Positions 12,970 to 24,900 of a stretch of 64,000 nt of DNA are shown here, one piece after another (the stretch's first letter is position 1; the number at the start of each line of letters is the position of its first letter). Both the position numbers and the translations under genes were made by a program. Source of the DNA: Zantedeschia hybrid cultivar (Eukaryota > Streptophyta > Magnoliopsida > Alismatales > Araceae); assembly GCA_030544215.1 (NCBI GenBank), contig JARZZO010000002.1:25481395-25545394 (forward strand), in the 5' to 3' direction. The notes beneath the pieces are model-generated. The model ran no database searches and was not told the origin of the DNA. It worked only from the letters and a program-made list of their open reading frames with translations.

Positions 12970-13657
12970 TTTGATGATAAACTACTCACATCTTGGATAG
13001 AGGGTCAAACTGGATTTCCTTGGGTTGATGCCATTATGGTCCCGGTGAGAAATTTTTCTGAGCATTTGGGACAATGATTTATGATATGCCAGGTATTATC
13101 GTTTTACATGGTTTACCATCTTCTTACAGCTCAAGAAATGGGGGTGGATGCATCATCTTGCACGGCATTCTGTTGCATGTTTTCTAACACGTGGAGATCT
13201 GGTATGAACTTTCCCACAACAGTAGAGCTCCACTTGTTATGGCAATATATAAGAGGAACAGACTTTGGTGTTAAATTGCAATCTTGTGATGGTACATTAG
13301 GCATAAGAAACTTTTCTGAATCTGATCAGATCAGCAATAAAATGTCACTGTTCTTCCGCGAATCAACTTTATGCCAACATGAACTATATCTGAATCTGCA
13401 CATTCAATTCAGGTTATATTTGAATGTCCACATAGGTATAGGGATGCGAGAATTTTCTTTTCCCTCTGATCACGTAGGTTGTTTCTCTGTGTGCTATTTC
13501 AGTGGTTTCCCATGAGACTGCAAGCAAGGGATGCAAGCAGAAAATGGAAGAAGCTTATGCGTTGATTGGTTCGAGTGGCGATTTGGTGGGTAATAAAGAT
13601 TTGAAGAGGCTACGTGGGAAATTTAAAGAAGATAAACTAGACCATGATGGGAGCTAG
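12970..13657 (+). pseudogene. UVR3: (6-4) DNA photolyase (UVR3-like) 3' remnant
   Basis: Three exon pieces match the C-terminal part of plant (6-4) photolyases, flavoproteins that repair UV-induced (6-4) photoproducts. Piece 1 (12,970-13,044) encodes SWIEGQTGFPWVDAIM, the family's [GK]TG[YF]PW[IV]DAIM block, and ends at a GT donor. Piece 2 (13,130-13,201) follows a cttacag acceptor and encodes KKWGWMHHLARHSVACFLTR, then a donor; it is 24 codons in phase 0. Piece 3 (13,503-13,657) follows a tttcag acceptor, encodes SHETASKGCKQKMEEAYAL and ends at TAG. The exons that should lie between pieces 2 and 3, with much of the FAD-binding region, are missing. No N-terminal photolyase domain was found upstream. 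This is therefore a truncated, internally deleted copy. Confidence 0.75.
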
Positions 13658-15995
13658 CTCGAATCTGAAACAAAAAAGACAAGGCTGACAGTCATAGATA
13701 GGATAGTTAATGGATAGTTTTTCTAAATTGATAACATAATGGAGACAGTCATAGATCTATCTTAGATCTGCCCCTAATCGGATTTATTTGCATCCCTAAT
13801 CCAAGATCTAGTACAATGTACGTACCTTCAAATTTTTGGCGGATAATATTTGCAAATATAACCCACCGATGATGGCTTACTGGTGACGGTGTCAGCTAGA
13901 AATGAGACATGAAGGCTTCTCCTTTGGTCTGTTTGCATCACGAGGCAGTTTGATGAGAAGATGTTGAGGTCTCATGATTTCTCAGTTTGCGGTGCATTCT
14001 CGGGATGACTCTAGTTGTGCCGTGCTCCTGAGAGAGGAAAAGATGGTTGTATGTTCCGTAGCAGAAGGTTCTTAGTCACCTCTCAGTTGTTTTTAGAGAC
14101 CGATGAACGTTAAAAAAAAATTCTTAATTGGCTGACCATAATAATAGTTTTTTATTTATTTTAAAAAAATTAGATCATGTAAGGCATGGGGGGGGGGTCT
14201 GCTTTTACATTTTTTTTTGTGATGTAAGATGATTGTTGTGCAATGCGATCCAGTAAGTAAAACTTGGTACTTTTTAGAGACAAGGTGCATCTGACCATAT
14301 ATCTATATATGTACTCTGCAAATGTAACACCGTCCAACACTATTTGTTTAGGGAGTAATAGTAAATTTTTTTCTGAATTTTTAAAAGGTTGGAATTCATA
14401 TGCGTATATGTTTGCATAATCTTAGATGATTTAAAAATTTAAACAAAATTAAAAATTGTTATTGGGTTTGGCATGTTAAGAGTATTTTCATTGTTTATTG
14501 GAGATCAATTTATGATTTTTTAGAATTTTTTAGATCATTTAACTGAAGATCGAGTTGTCAAATATATAAGACATGACAAATAATATGTCACGTTCAAGAA
14601 ATATTTGTCATGTCCACATGCATTTGTCACAACCAAAATCTTATACTTTCATTTCATGTTTGTCAAGTCTACTTAAAAAAAAACTGTCAGCCTATGTGAT
14701 ACCTAACTATATAGACTAATGGACTTGTCCACTACAATTTGACTCAACATAATGCAATGCCTCGAGTATTACTCTATGAATAATATTTGTCTCAGAAGAA
14801 GGCACTACAGCAATATGTAGATGGTAAGGGACTCTATCAAAATGATTGGTCCATGATATCGGCTATATAAATCTTATTTTGCAACTTGTCCTAAAATGTT
14901 GACTCGGTTGCCAAGGCCTGGAAATTACGTTGGTAATAGTACAGGTGGCTTACGTCCCTTTTATGTTCGTAATAAATTTGATATAGTATTAGTTTTAATA
15001 ATAATAATTTTAAAGAATTTAATGTTGATTCTTATAATTGATACAAGAGTATCATACGCGCCAGTTGTCAAAAGGAGGAGAAAATTGTGGTGAGAAGTGG
15101 AGGGAGCGTATAAACTCTCATCTGAATTGTTTTTTTTTTTTGGGTCAAAAACTCTCTGAATTGTATTGTTAATACGGTTTAGATTCATGTTGAATTTACC
15201 CTGTAATTGTAGATTTTTCCAATACACAAATGTCAGATTTGAGAGAACGTAGCCAAATACCTAGCATCGGAATTACTATAAATAAAAAAATTTAATAGCG
15301 CAACTCAAATACCTATTATCTGTTGTCATATCAAAATTTCTAATAATACAAATATTTAATAGAGCAAATAAATACATTGAAATCTTCCAAGATCTCTCTT
15401 AATTTCTCTCGGGGACACGCACTCACGAGACTCTTCCTTGTAATGTCTTCTCGTCACATGTTTCTTCTGTTGTGTTGTGAGATCCACGGGAGTACGTGGT
15501 TTATAACATGTTTGTGCAGAACGGGAAACGGAAAAGAACGTGCCAAACTTTTGGTCACAATTTTTTCAGGGTAGGCCTGTAGCTTTTTCCTTGTTTAAAC
15601 TTACAAAAACTGATTATGATCCACCTTACAAGTTAATTTTGCAGAAAAGTAATACTTGTTGGAATGTCTCTTACTGTTAAAGTACAGAAAAATACAGTGG
15701 GTTAACATTTTTTTTTTTTAAATTTCAATCGGAGATCAATTGGAGTTCTTAGAAAAAGCTCAACTATAAATCCAGAGCTGGAAAACAAATGGCGTGATCC
15801 ACTTCGACGTGGCAGGATTGAGATCGACTGCTTCTCCACCTCACGCTCCAGCGCGGCCTCCTCGCGTTCTTATTGGCCGGGCGGGGGGACGAGCGAAATG
15901 GAACAGGATACCACGCCTGTCCAGTCTCTCTCTACTCTCTTCTTCGCCTCTTCCCTCTCCACACCGGCCCCTATACAGCCCTCCTCTCCCCCTCC
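13658..15995. other. Intergenic region upstream of HCF244
   Basis: This is AT-rich to about 15,780 with no recognisable gene. A further relative of the dispersed repeat lies near 14,350-14,540. From about 15,810 it becomes GC- and CT-rich, which is probably the proximal promoter and 5' UTR of HCF244. No convincing TATA box is visible close to the start codon. Confidence 0.5.
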
Positions 15996-18900
15996 ATGGC
16001 GTCGGCCTGCAGCTCTCTCCCTCTGCAGATTGCCGGCGGCGCTCGGCACCGCCACCGGACCGCCAGGGGCACGCCCCTGTCGTGGGGCCGTGCGCTGGCG
16101 CCGACCCTGGATCGTTTCCTCTCCTACCCAGCGGCGGCTACCTCCGCCTACCGAGGCAAGCATTCTGTTCCCTTCCCTTTTGATGAATTCCACCAACCCT
16201 CTGTTGTCTGAGGTAGCTCTTGTTCTGAGGCATCTCCTTGTGAGTTCCGCCGAAAGCTTTTGCTCTCCTTGTGCGTCGATGGTGATGGATTTTGGTCGGT
16301 ACTTTAGCTCTTTAGTTTCTGATTCTGTGGCATCATCATAACCACCTGCAACCTTTCAGCTAGTTGCTGTTAATTGTGCTGCGAGGAGGTACTGTAGATG
16401 GAGGCCGACGTGAGTGCACTGTTGGAAATAATGGTGAAGAAGATCCAGAGTAGGAAGTTTTACTTACAATGGGGGTTTTGTTCTGCTAGAACCTGAAACT
16501 TTAAAGAGAGGAATAAGAAATGTCTTGACTGGTTGAGGAGCATAGTGTTGCCTCTAGAGTAGATTTCGCCCCTACAATGGAGCAATAAGAAGCAGGCGAC
16601 TCGCTTCTTAGATATATCGACCTTCTCAGGTGGCACGAAGGAGAGGGGGACAAAGACCACAGGTAGGACCTTGTTTTGGCGCAAAATGAGACATGAGGCA
16701 GAAGAAGAATCACGAGAGCTGCAGAAAAGATGCTAAAGAGAGAGTGCTAGAGAGAACACACGAGTAGCAGAGGAGGGTGCGTAGGGAGTGCTTTTCCCGG
16801 TGTCTACTGCCAACTGAAGTAATCTCTCCTTTACACTGAGGAGGTGCCGCGGAAGTCAAATGGCCATTCATCCTTCATGAACAGTCATTTCACCTCCACA
16901 ATGGTGCATGCTTGCGAAAAGTTACCCTCCAAAATCCTCTGTTCTTCTCTCTAGGGGGCCTTTCCCCTATAGAAATGGCCCAGCATATAAACTAAAGTAT
17001 TCTTTTTCCTGACTTCCAACATTTGACTGCAATGTTCTCTGGACTGATCTAAAACACCAAAAATTCTTGGATTTTGAATTATTAGTTTCCTAAAGCCAGA
17101 AAAATTCCTTGAGTTTTGCTCACTCACTGCTATTTTCTATGAAAAATGAAACGATGGAATTGCTTGTAAAATGATTGAGCCTGATTTTGGACTTTGGTAT
17201 TTAATCTGAATAAAAGGAATCCAGAGATTTCAGTATTTTAGTCAATCGACTCAATCCAAAAGTCTAACAAAAGGAATGCAGGATTTTAGTGCTTTACATC
17301 AACCCAAATGCCCTTTAAAAGAAGGATGCGGAAAGTTGCAATCTTAAAGGAATTCATGGGAAATTCGTCCACAAAATTTATGATGACAAAAGCAAAGATA
17401 AAGCGTTTAGGATTTATAAATTCAGATTTTTAATCACTAAAATCCACCATGCATTATGTTAGCAACGAAGATAAGATGGAGGGATGATCTCGTATACTTG
17501 ACTAGCAAGGTAGATTGGTGCCTATTCTTTAGGCTTTTGGAGTTTGCAGAAACCTTTTGGCGGTAATAGATGTATGCTAGTTGGTTACTTCCATCACTTG
17601 ACAGCCTGCACTGGGATTTCTTTTTCCTGTTCCTTTACATGCTAATAGTTGAACTATTCAGGACATGTGAAATATCCTGATGTATGTAGATCAAATGCTG
17701 CATGTTGAAGCTGTGAAGGATTCTGAGTTCCATGGACTGTAGTTTACATGTGTGACACCCTTTGATATAAAATTTTAGAATCACGGTAGCATACAAGGAC
17801 TTAGTGGGAATCACTCTCTCCTTTATTGCGATGTTCATCAACATGAAGCTTATCCCATTATCATCATTGTTGAGGTTGTCATTGTAAAGCCTAATCCTGT
17901 TACTGATATACTCATTGTAGCTAAATAGTAACTGATTTTGGAACCAAATCAATCTCCATAAAGTTGCATATCCAATAGAATCTATTGATATAAAGTCTGG
18001 ATATCTTGGCATAGCTAAGAACTGAGTATTTCAGCCAGATAGTCTTTATCCCCCAAGTTTCAACTGACGGATGTTAGACTTAAGCTTTTAAGGTTGGCAT
18101 TGAATTGAAAGCCGGAGTCAGAACTTCGGCCCTACACAATCTAGACAGATATGAGATGCTATATTTTTTCAGTAAGACCAAATCACAGATAGTTGACTTT
18201 TCCTTTTCGATCATTCTACATAAGAGGGCAACATGCAAGGTTCTAGATTATTTCCATTCTTTTGATCTGATTTTTAGCTTAACTGTCTGGAGTCTCTGGA
18301 CTGTATATTTAGACTTGTTTAACAGTGACAGCATCTGACGTCAGCTACTTATGATGGTAATCGATTCCTAAGCTTGCCCATGCTTGGTATTCTATTGAAC
18401 TTAGGAACACTTGTTGGTGTTTATCTAAGGGATTTCTGTATATATATCCTGTAATCTTTAAGATTTACATTTATGCTAAGCATGCTATTGTCTTTAATAT
18501 CCCTACATTTTACAAACATGTTCTTTGTATGCCCTTCCCATCAACAATGTTTTGCTTAAGATAACTAAAATACAGTTGAAGGACAGAAATGATTAAACTG
18601 TCCTTGGAATTTGGACCAACTTCTGTAGATATATATCCCTGTAATATTCAGAATTTGTAAATATATCCCTGTATGTCCAGATAAATGTTTTGAATGTCTT
18701 AGGAAAAGTTGCTCTCATTTTAGCTTATGAAGGCCTGTTGATTTGAATGACAAATCATAGTTTGTAATTTTTGATTTTATTCACCCTTCTCATGCTTACT
18801 CCTGCTCTTTACCATCTAACATAGTTCAATTCTTGCTTGCTTTTTTTTTTTTTTCATAATTGCCTTTTTCCAGTTCATGCATCCTTGTTCTGTCTGATGT

Positions 18901-21900
18901 TTCAGTATTTTAAAGCTACTTAGTGAAAGTCTTGCTTTTCTTTCTCACCTCATTTTATATGTGGCATCGTGGCAGGCCGGCTTCAGCCATGCTGTCGGTA
19001 ATGTTGTAATGTTTGCTATTTACATGTTCTATTTATCTGTTGCTTTTCCTCTGGATCTTGAATAGCTGTTGACATCAATCACATTCTAACCATTGTTGTT
19101 TTTTTTACCTCCTCTTTCTGTTGATTATCAGGAAGACAATCTATGCCATCGCCTATTACATGTAGTTCACAGACAGTAGTTGCAACTAGTGTGGCACCAG
19201 GAACTCCTGTACGGTCCACAAGTATATTAGTTGTTGGAGCAACTGGTACTTTGGGTCGACAGATTGTTCGGAAGGCATTAGATGAAGGGTATGATGTACG
19301 ATGTCTTGTAAGACCTAGGCCGGCTCCTGCTGACTTCCTCCGAGATTGGGGTGCGATAGTAGTAAATGTAAGAAAGCTTTAGCTACTTCAACTTTAGGGA
19401 TGCTCTTTTTTTCCCCTTCTTGTTCCATGTTCATCAACCATGTGAGAAAGCTTGCTGGTGCATGTCCTCATAAGACCTTTCAGAATTCCCCCAAATTATT
19501 CATACAGACACAAGTTTCGATGCTTCATTTAATTTGATTAGAAGGCATGTTTTACTGTTGCATGTTGTCTGCATTACATGAGGACAAATTCACAGGTGCA
19601 AGGCAGGATCCCAGTATACCATGGATATGGAGGTGTACTTTCGTTCTTTTTCATGAGCAGCTTATAACTGCATTCCCAGGTTTAAAAATCAGCTGATTAT
19701 GGTGATAATCCCTGAGGTTGGTCAGACTAGGTTGGAATCAGCAAGAAAAAACTAACATCTCATCAAGCTTGAGTCAGCCAATCGTGATTCAGATCATGCC
19801 GTATTTCCAATCTGAACCATGATTGTGTACAGATGCTGTCACACTGCAAGTAGACTAATAATTCATTCACTGCAATGATCCTTTTTTTGTGCTCTTGTTT
19901 ATCTCTTAGTTTAAGTGGTGCTGCTTTTTAAGCAGCACCAGTTAGCTGCTGATGCAATTCCTTTTTTAATAATTATTATCAAGAGTTTGTACTTTGTAGG
20001 GTTGTTGATGAAAGGGCCCAATACTTTCAGGAAGTGTATGAACTCGAATTTGTAGGCAAGTTGGCAGTCTCAGCATCTATTTGCTGCACTTTTGAAGGTT
20101 TAAAAGTATTTAGTCTCAACTTGTTGGAGATGGATAGACATCCATTTTATGAAGTTGGTTGTCAAAATTTGTCCAAGGCTTGATGTTCTGAGGTCATATT
20201 GAGTCCGTAGCCTGGGGTAGTATTATACAACTTTTTCTTATAGTGCAACTCTCTCTCTCTCTCTTCTTATAGTGCAACTCTCTCTCTCCCCCCCCTTTTT
20301 TTTGCATGTATTGAGTCCTGTTGAACCAAAAAATCTACAAACCTATCTACATATGTATGTGTATATGCATCAAACAAAAGATCTATATGCATGCATGTAT
20401 AGATATGTGGAGATGCATGCAGATTTTAAGATGCATGCAGATTTTAGGATGCATGCAAAGTCATCACAGAAATAAAAAAGAAGGAAAGAGTGTATGCAGA
20501 TTTCAAGATGTACACAAAGACACTACAACAAACAAAAAAGAGAGGAGGATTCATACCTCCAAAACCTGCAACAGGGAGAAAACAAACTTCAAATATGCAG
20601 CTTGGGCCTCCTCAAATCTGCCCCAGCAAACTTCAGCAAAATCTGCAACAAGTAAATCCCAAACCAGCACCCTTCAAGTTGCTCCAACTTCAAGAAAAAC
20701 TGCAACAGAAGCTTCCAAAACAGCCTCAAATCTGCAACACAGGAGCTCCAAAGCTTCACCACCAACAGCAAAGCCTCAAATCTACAGCAGGGAGAAAAGC
20801 AGGCCAGCCACGCATGGATGGGGAAAGGGGAGTCAAACAGCCGGCCCTAATTCTCTCCCCAATCAGTCCTTTCTTTTACAGTAACCGCAGCCTCCTTCCC
20901 CTCCTCCATCTCTACCCGATCCCCTCTCCTTCTCATCCCTATCCTTCTCCATCTCCAACTCCTTTCATCCTCATCCCCCTCCCATCCTTATCTCTCTTCA
21001 TCTCCATCGCGCGGGTACTGTAGCTACAGTACCTAGCTACAGTAACCGCCCCCACCTCAAGCCTATATAAAGACCCCCATAGCAGCAGTAAGAGGTCTCT
21101 GGATTCCAAGAAAGGAAGAGCCCCAAGGCTGCCGAATTCCAGCGTCCAAGATCCCCCAAAGCTGCCTCCTTGCTCCAGCCCTGCTCCAAGCTACTCCAGG
21201 GCTCTGGATCCCAAAAAGGAAAAAGGGCCTAATCTCAGCCTCCCCCCCTACGTTTTCTGCATACACAGAGAGCAAGAAAAAAAAGAGAGGAAGATTCCCT
21301 AGGTGGCTGGCGTGGGATTTTTAAAAAAAGAGAGACTGAGGGATTTCTGCAGAAAGATCCCCAATGCTTGTATTTTTTTTTTTTTTAAAGAATGGAGGTT
21401 CAATATAGATTTCATTTCTTATAATGTTTTCATGTATTAGTTAAACATGGTCCATTCGCATGTTTTGAATGGCCATTAGATTTTTTTTATGTCATAAAAA
21501 AAGAAGGAAATTAAAATAAGGGTTCTCCCATATTGGTTGGGAAGGCCTTTAATTTCAGAAAATAAAAAGACAGAAATTAAAATAAGGGTTCTCCCATATT
21601 GGTTGGGTAGGCCATTAATTTTAGAAAAAAAAAAAATAGAAATCAAGATAAGGGTTCTCCCATATTGGTTGGATAGGCCTTTAATTTCAGAAAATAAAAA
21701 GACAGAAATTAAAATAAGGGTTCTCCCATATTGGTTGGGTAGGCCATTAATTTTAGAAAATAAAAAAAAAACAGAAATCAAAATAAGGGTTCTCCCATAT
21801 TGGTTGGGTAGGCCATTAAATAAAAATTTCAGAAAATCAAAAGATTAAAAAAAGGACAGAAAATCAAATTTTAGAAAATCAAAGAATTTTAAAAACAGAA

Positions 21901-24900
21901 AGTAAATAGTTTTTCCATTTAATTAAAATCTTCAGAAATTAAAAAAAATCAAAAAATCATCATGGTTCTCCCATACTGGTTGGGTAGGCCATTAAATAAA
22001 AATTTCAGAAAATCAAAAGATAAAAAAAAAAGAAAATAATTGGTTCTCCCATATTGGTTGGGTAGACCATTAAATGAAATTTCAGAAAATTAAAAGACTA
22101 AAAAATACAGAAAATCAAATTGCAGAAAATTAAAAGATTCTTAAAACAGAAAATAAATGATTCTTCATTTAATTAAAAAAAATTCAGAAAACATAAAAAT
22201 CAAAATTTATTATGATTCTTCCATATTGGTTGGTTGGTCATTCATTAAATAATTTAAGTTCAGAAATCTTAAAATAAGAAAATGGTTCTTCTATATTGGT
22301 TGGTTGGCCATACTAAAAAAAAATAAAATAACTTAACTGAAGAAAACAGAAATTAAAATAACTTAAAGCTTAATAAAAATCAGAAAACAACATAACTCTT
22401 CCAAATTGGAGAATTGATCATAAAAAAATCAATCAAAGAACAATATGGCTTCCCCATACCAATTGGTTGAACTTAAAAAAAAAGAGAGGAAAATTTCAGG
22501 TTCATTCATATTGGTTGAATGGCCTAAACTTAGTGGTTCTATCCTATGGTTGGACAGACCACTTGGTTGATGGTTCACTTTTATTGGTAAAGTGACCAAA
22601 GGTTACGATTATTGATCTATCTCTATCAATAGAGATAATCAGTAACTTTTATGGTTCTGTCCTAATTGGGGGTCAGGCTACGAAGTCGTGATTATCTTAT
22701 TTATATATGAACCAATAAGAATAATTCTTTTTTCATTTATATCAATAAGGTAAATCATTAATTAAAGTGGTTATTTCCAACTGGTGGATTAATCATCAAG
22801 TCATAGTTCATTTATACTGGTTAAATGACCTAAAATAATCCAAATAATCCTTCATCCTTTTAAAGGATACTTAAAGGATAATTTTCAAGAATCTTCCTCA
22901 AAGATACTCACTCTTTTGTGAAAACTTCAAGATCCTTTAAGTATCCTTTAAAAGATACTCATGGACCCCTCTTTTTAAAAAAAAAAAAAAAAGAACAAAA
23001 AAAATGACTTGTATGCTGCATTTAAATTCTGCTTGTTCTCTGTTTATTTTAAGTCTTATCTTGATGATTAATCAAGGGTTACCAATCAGTGATTGGTGTA
23101 ATTAACACTGACCGAGGTCAGTGGGGAGAGGTCAAGAACACGGATCCACAGTCGATCCAGAAGTCATCCAGACTTTAAGGATTAATCCTAAAAGTCTGCC
23201 TAAAAGAAAAGATAACATGTTTTCAAAACTTAAAACTCTCTTTTCAAATTAAGATTTCCCTAAAAATTTTCAAATCCGACAAAAAAGATTTTAATCAGAA
23301 GGGAGTCTCACAAGTCCACATTTAATTCTTGACATATAATGCAATCTATTGGGAAGTAGGGTTAATCTGATTCTTCTCTGTGAATCAGATTGAGCTGTTT
23401 CTTTAGTTTTGAATAGAAGCACAGGTTTATCAAGACAAAGGGTGGCTTACTTCATCTGCAGTAGACCATGCAAACTTCCATTTCTTCATGCATACCAGGA
23501 ATTGGAACCTTGCACATCATTTGAGTTGGTCTAAGCTAGGAACCATGCTTTTGGATTAATTAGCTTTGATTAGACTTTGTTCATGGTATATCTCATAATT
23601 TCTTTTCCTTGATATGTCTATTGCTGTAAACATAGTGTTATTGCATTCTCTTTGCAGCTTGATCTTGTTTCTTTAGCTGAACATCCTTTACTTTGTAATC
23701 TCTACTTGCTAAAGCCATTTGTACTCAAGATGCCTTCTCACTTTTATGTTCAACTAAGTTCGTGATTCATATTTCATTGTACAATGACATGATAATGGAT
23801 TTATGATTGGATCAATTTTCTTCGTGTGCCAATATTATTGCTTTCCCCGACATTCCATTGTATTGTTGAACTTTCATCATGTTACTTCTGGCTTACAGGA
23901 GATAATTATTTTTGTTACATACTTGGCAGAACTAGATAATTATTTTGGGCAACTCTGATACAGCAAATCCATCTTTCTACTAAACTTTTCTAGGAGATGT
24001 CTCATAGGTTTTAATGATGCTGTGCAGGGTGACTTAAGCAAACCAGAGACTATACCTGCAACACTGGTTGGCGTTCACACAATAATTGACTGCGCTACGG
24101 GGAGGCCAGAGGAACCTATCCGAACAGTACAATCCATTAAACATCTTCATTTATTGACAATTTAGAAATAAGTTGCCATATCTTTATTTGCATCCCTAAT
24201 CTGTAAAGTTTTGTTTAGACATTTTCCTTGAGCATTATCAGATGGTAACTAGGCATACTGCAGTATTTATACTTGAGTTACTTGTTGATGAAAGTTTGGA
24301 TATCTTTTCTTTGAAGGCTATATCATGACTTGTTCATCATCACATGATGCCATCATCGTTATCATGATTCAGTTAAATGAAAAATCACAAGATCACATCT
24401 GAAATAATACCAACTGCCATATTACATTGCATATCAAAAATTATTATTATGTTGCATTTATATAAGTTTCTTTTGGGATTTTTACTTTCAGTCCCTATAA
24501 TCTTCTAGTATTCTTTGTAAGCCTCTGCAATCTTTGGATTTCCTTAAAACCCCCCACAATCTTTGAACCATCCTTAAAAGGTCCCTCCGGAGGGATTTCT
24601 TAGGGAGGTCGAGGGCAATTTTAAGGCCATTTTAAATAATTGTAGGGACTAATAAGGAATATAAAGATTATTGGAGCTTATAAAGAATATTGGAAGATTG
24701 TAGGGACTGAAAAGTAAAAATTTTTTTTTTTTCTGAGGCTTTAGAGATCAATTCTAGGTGGTTATCCTATACAACAGATGGATTTTCCACTCAATCTAGT
24801 CTCTATCACAATTGTTCTTATTCACTAAACAGTCTCATTTGTTTCATCAATTTTCTTTATATTTATAATTTAGCAAGAGCATACAAAAATAAATCCTTCT

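Larger units (their letters stand above)
20319..23312 (+). mobile_element. Solo LTR (about 3.0 kb) in HCF244 intron 3
   Basis: The segment begins TGTTGAACC, ends GTCTCACA (TG...CA, with TGT/ACA inverted ends), and is flanked by the direct repeat AGTCC at 20,314-20,318 and 23,313-23,317. It has a promoter-like TATATAAAG at 21,064-21,072 and no coding frame with retroelement homology. A single LTR with a 5-bp target duplication and no internal region is what recombination between two LTRs leaves. The 5-bp match alone could be chance, so the ends are probable rather than proven. It adds about 3 kb to the intron, in the same orientation as the gene. Confidence 0.6.

Noticed and set aside
15898..16341. 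A 147-residue frame overlapping HCF244 exon 1
   Set aside because: It is out of frame with the conserved protein, runs through the exon 1 donor, and is Ser/Pro-rich chance coding.
21476..21848. Repetitive open frames on both strands (about 100 residues each)
   Set aside because: They come from the 65-bp tandem repeat in the solo LTR and have no homology or start context.
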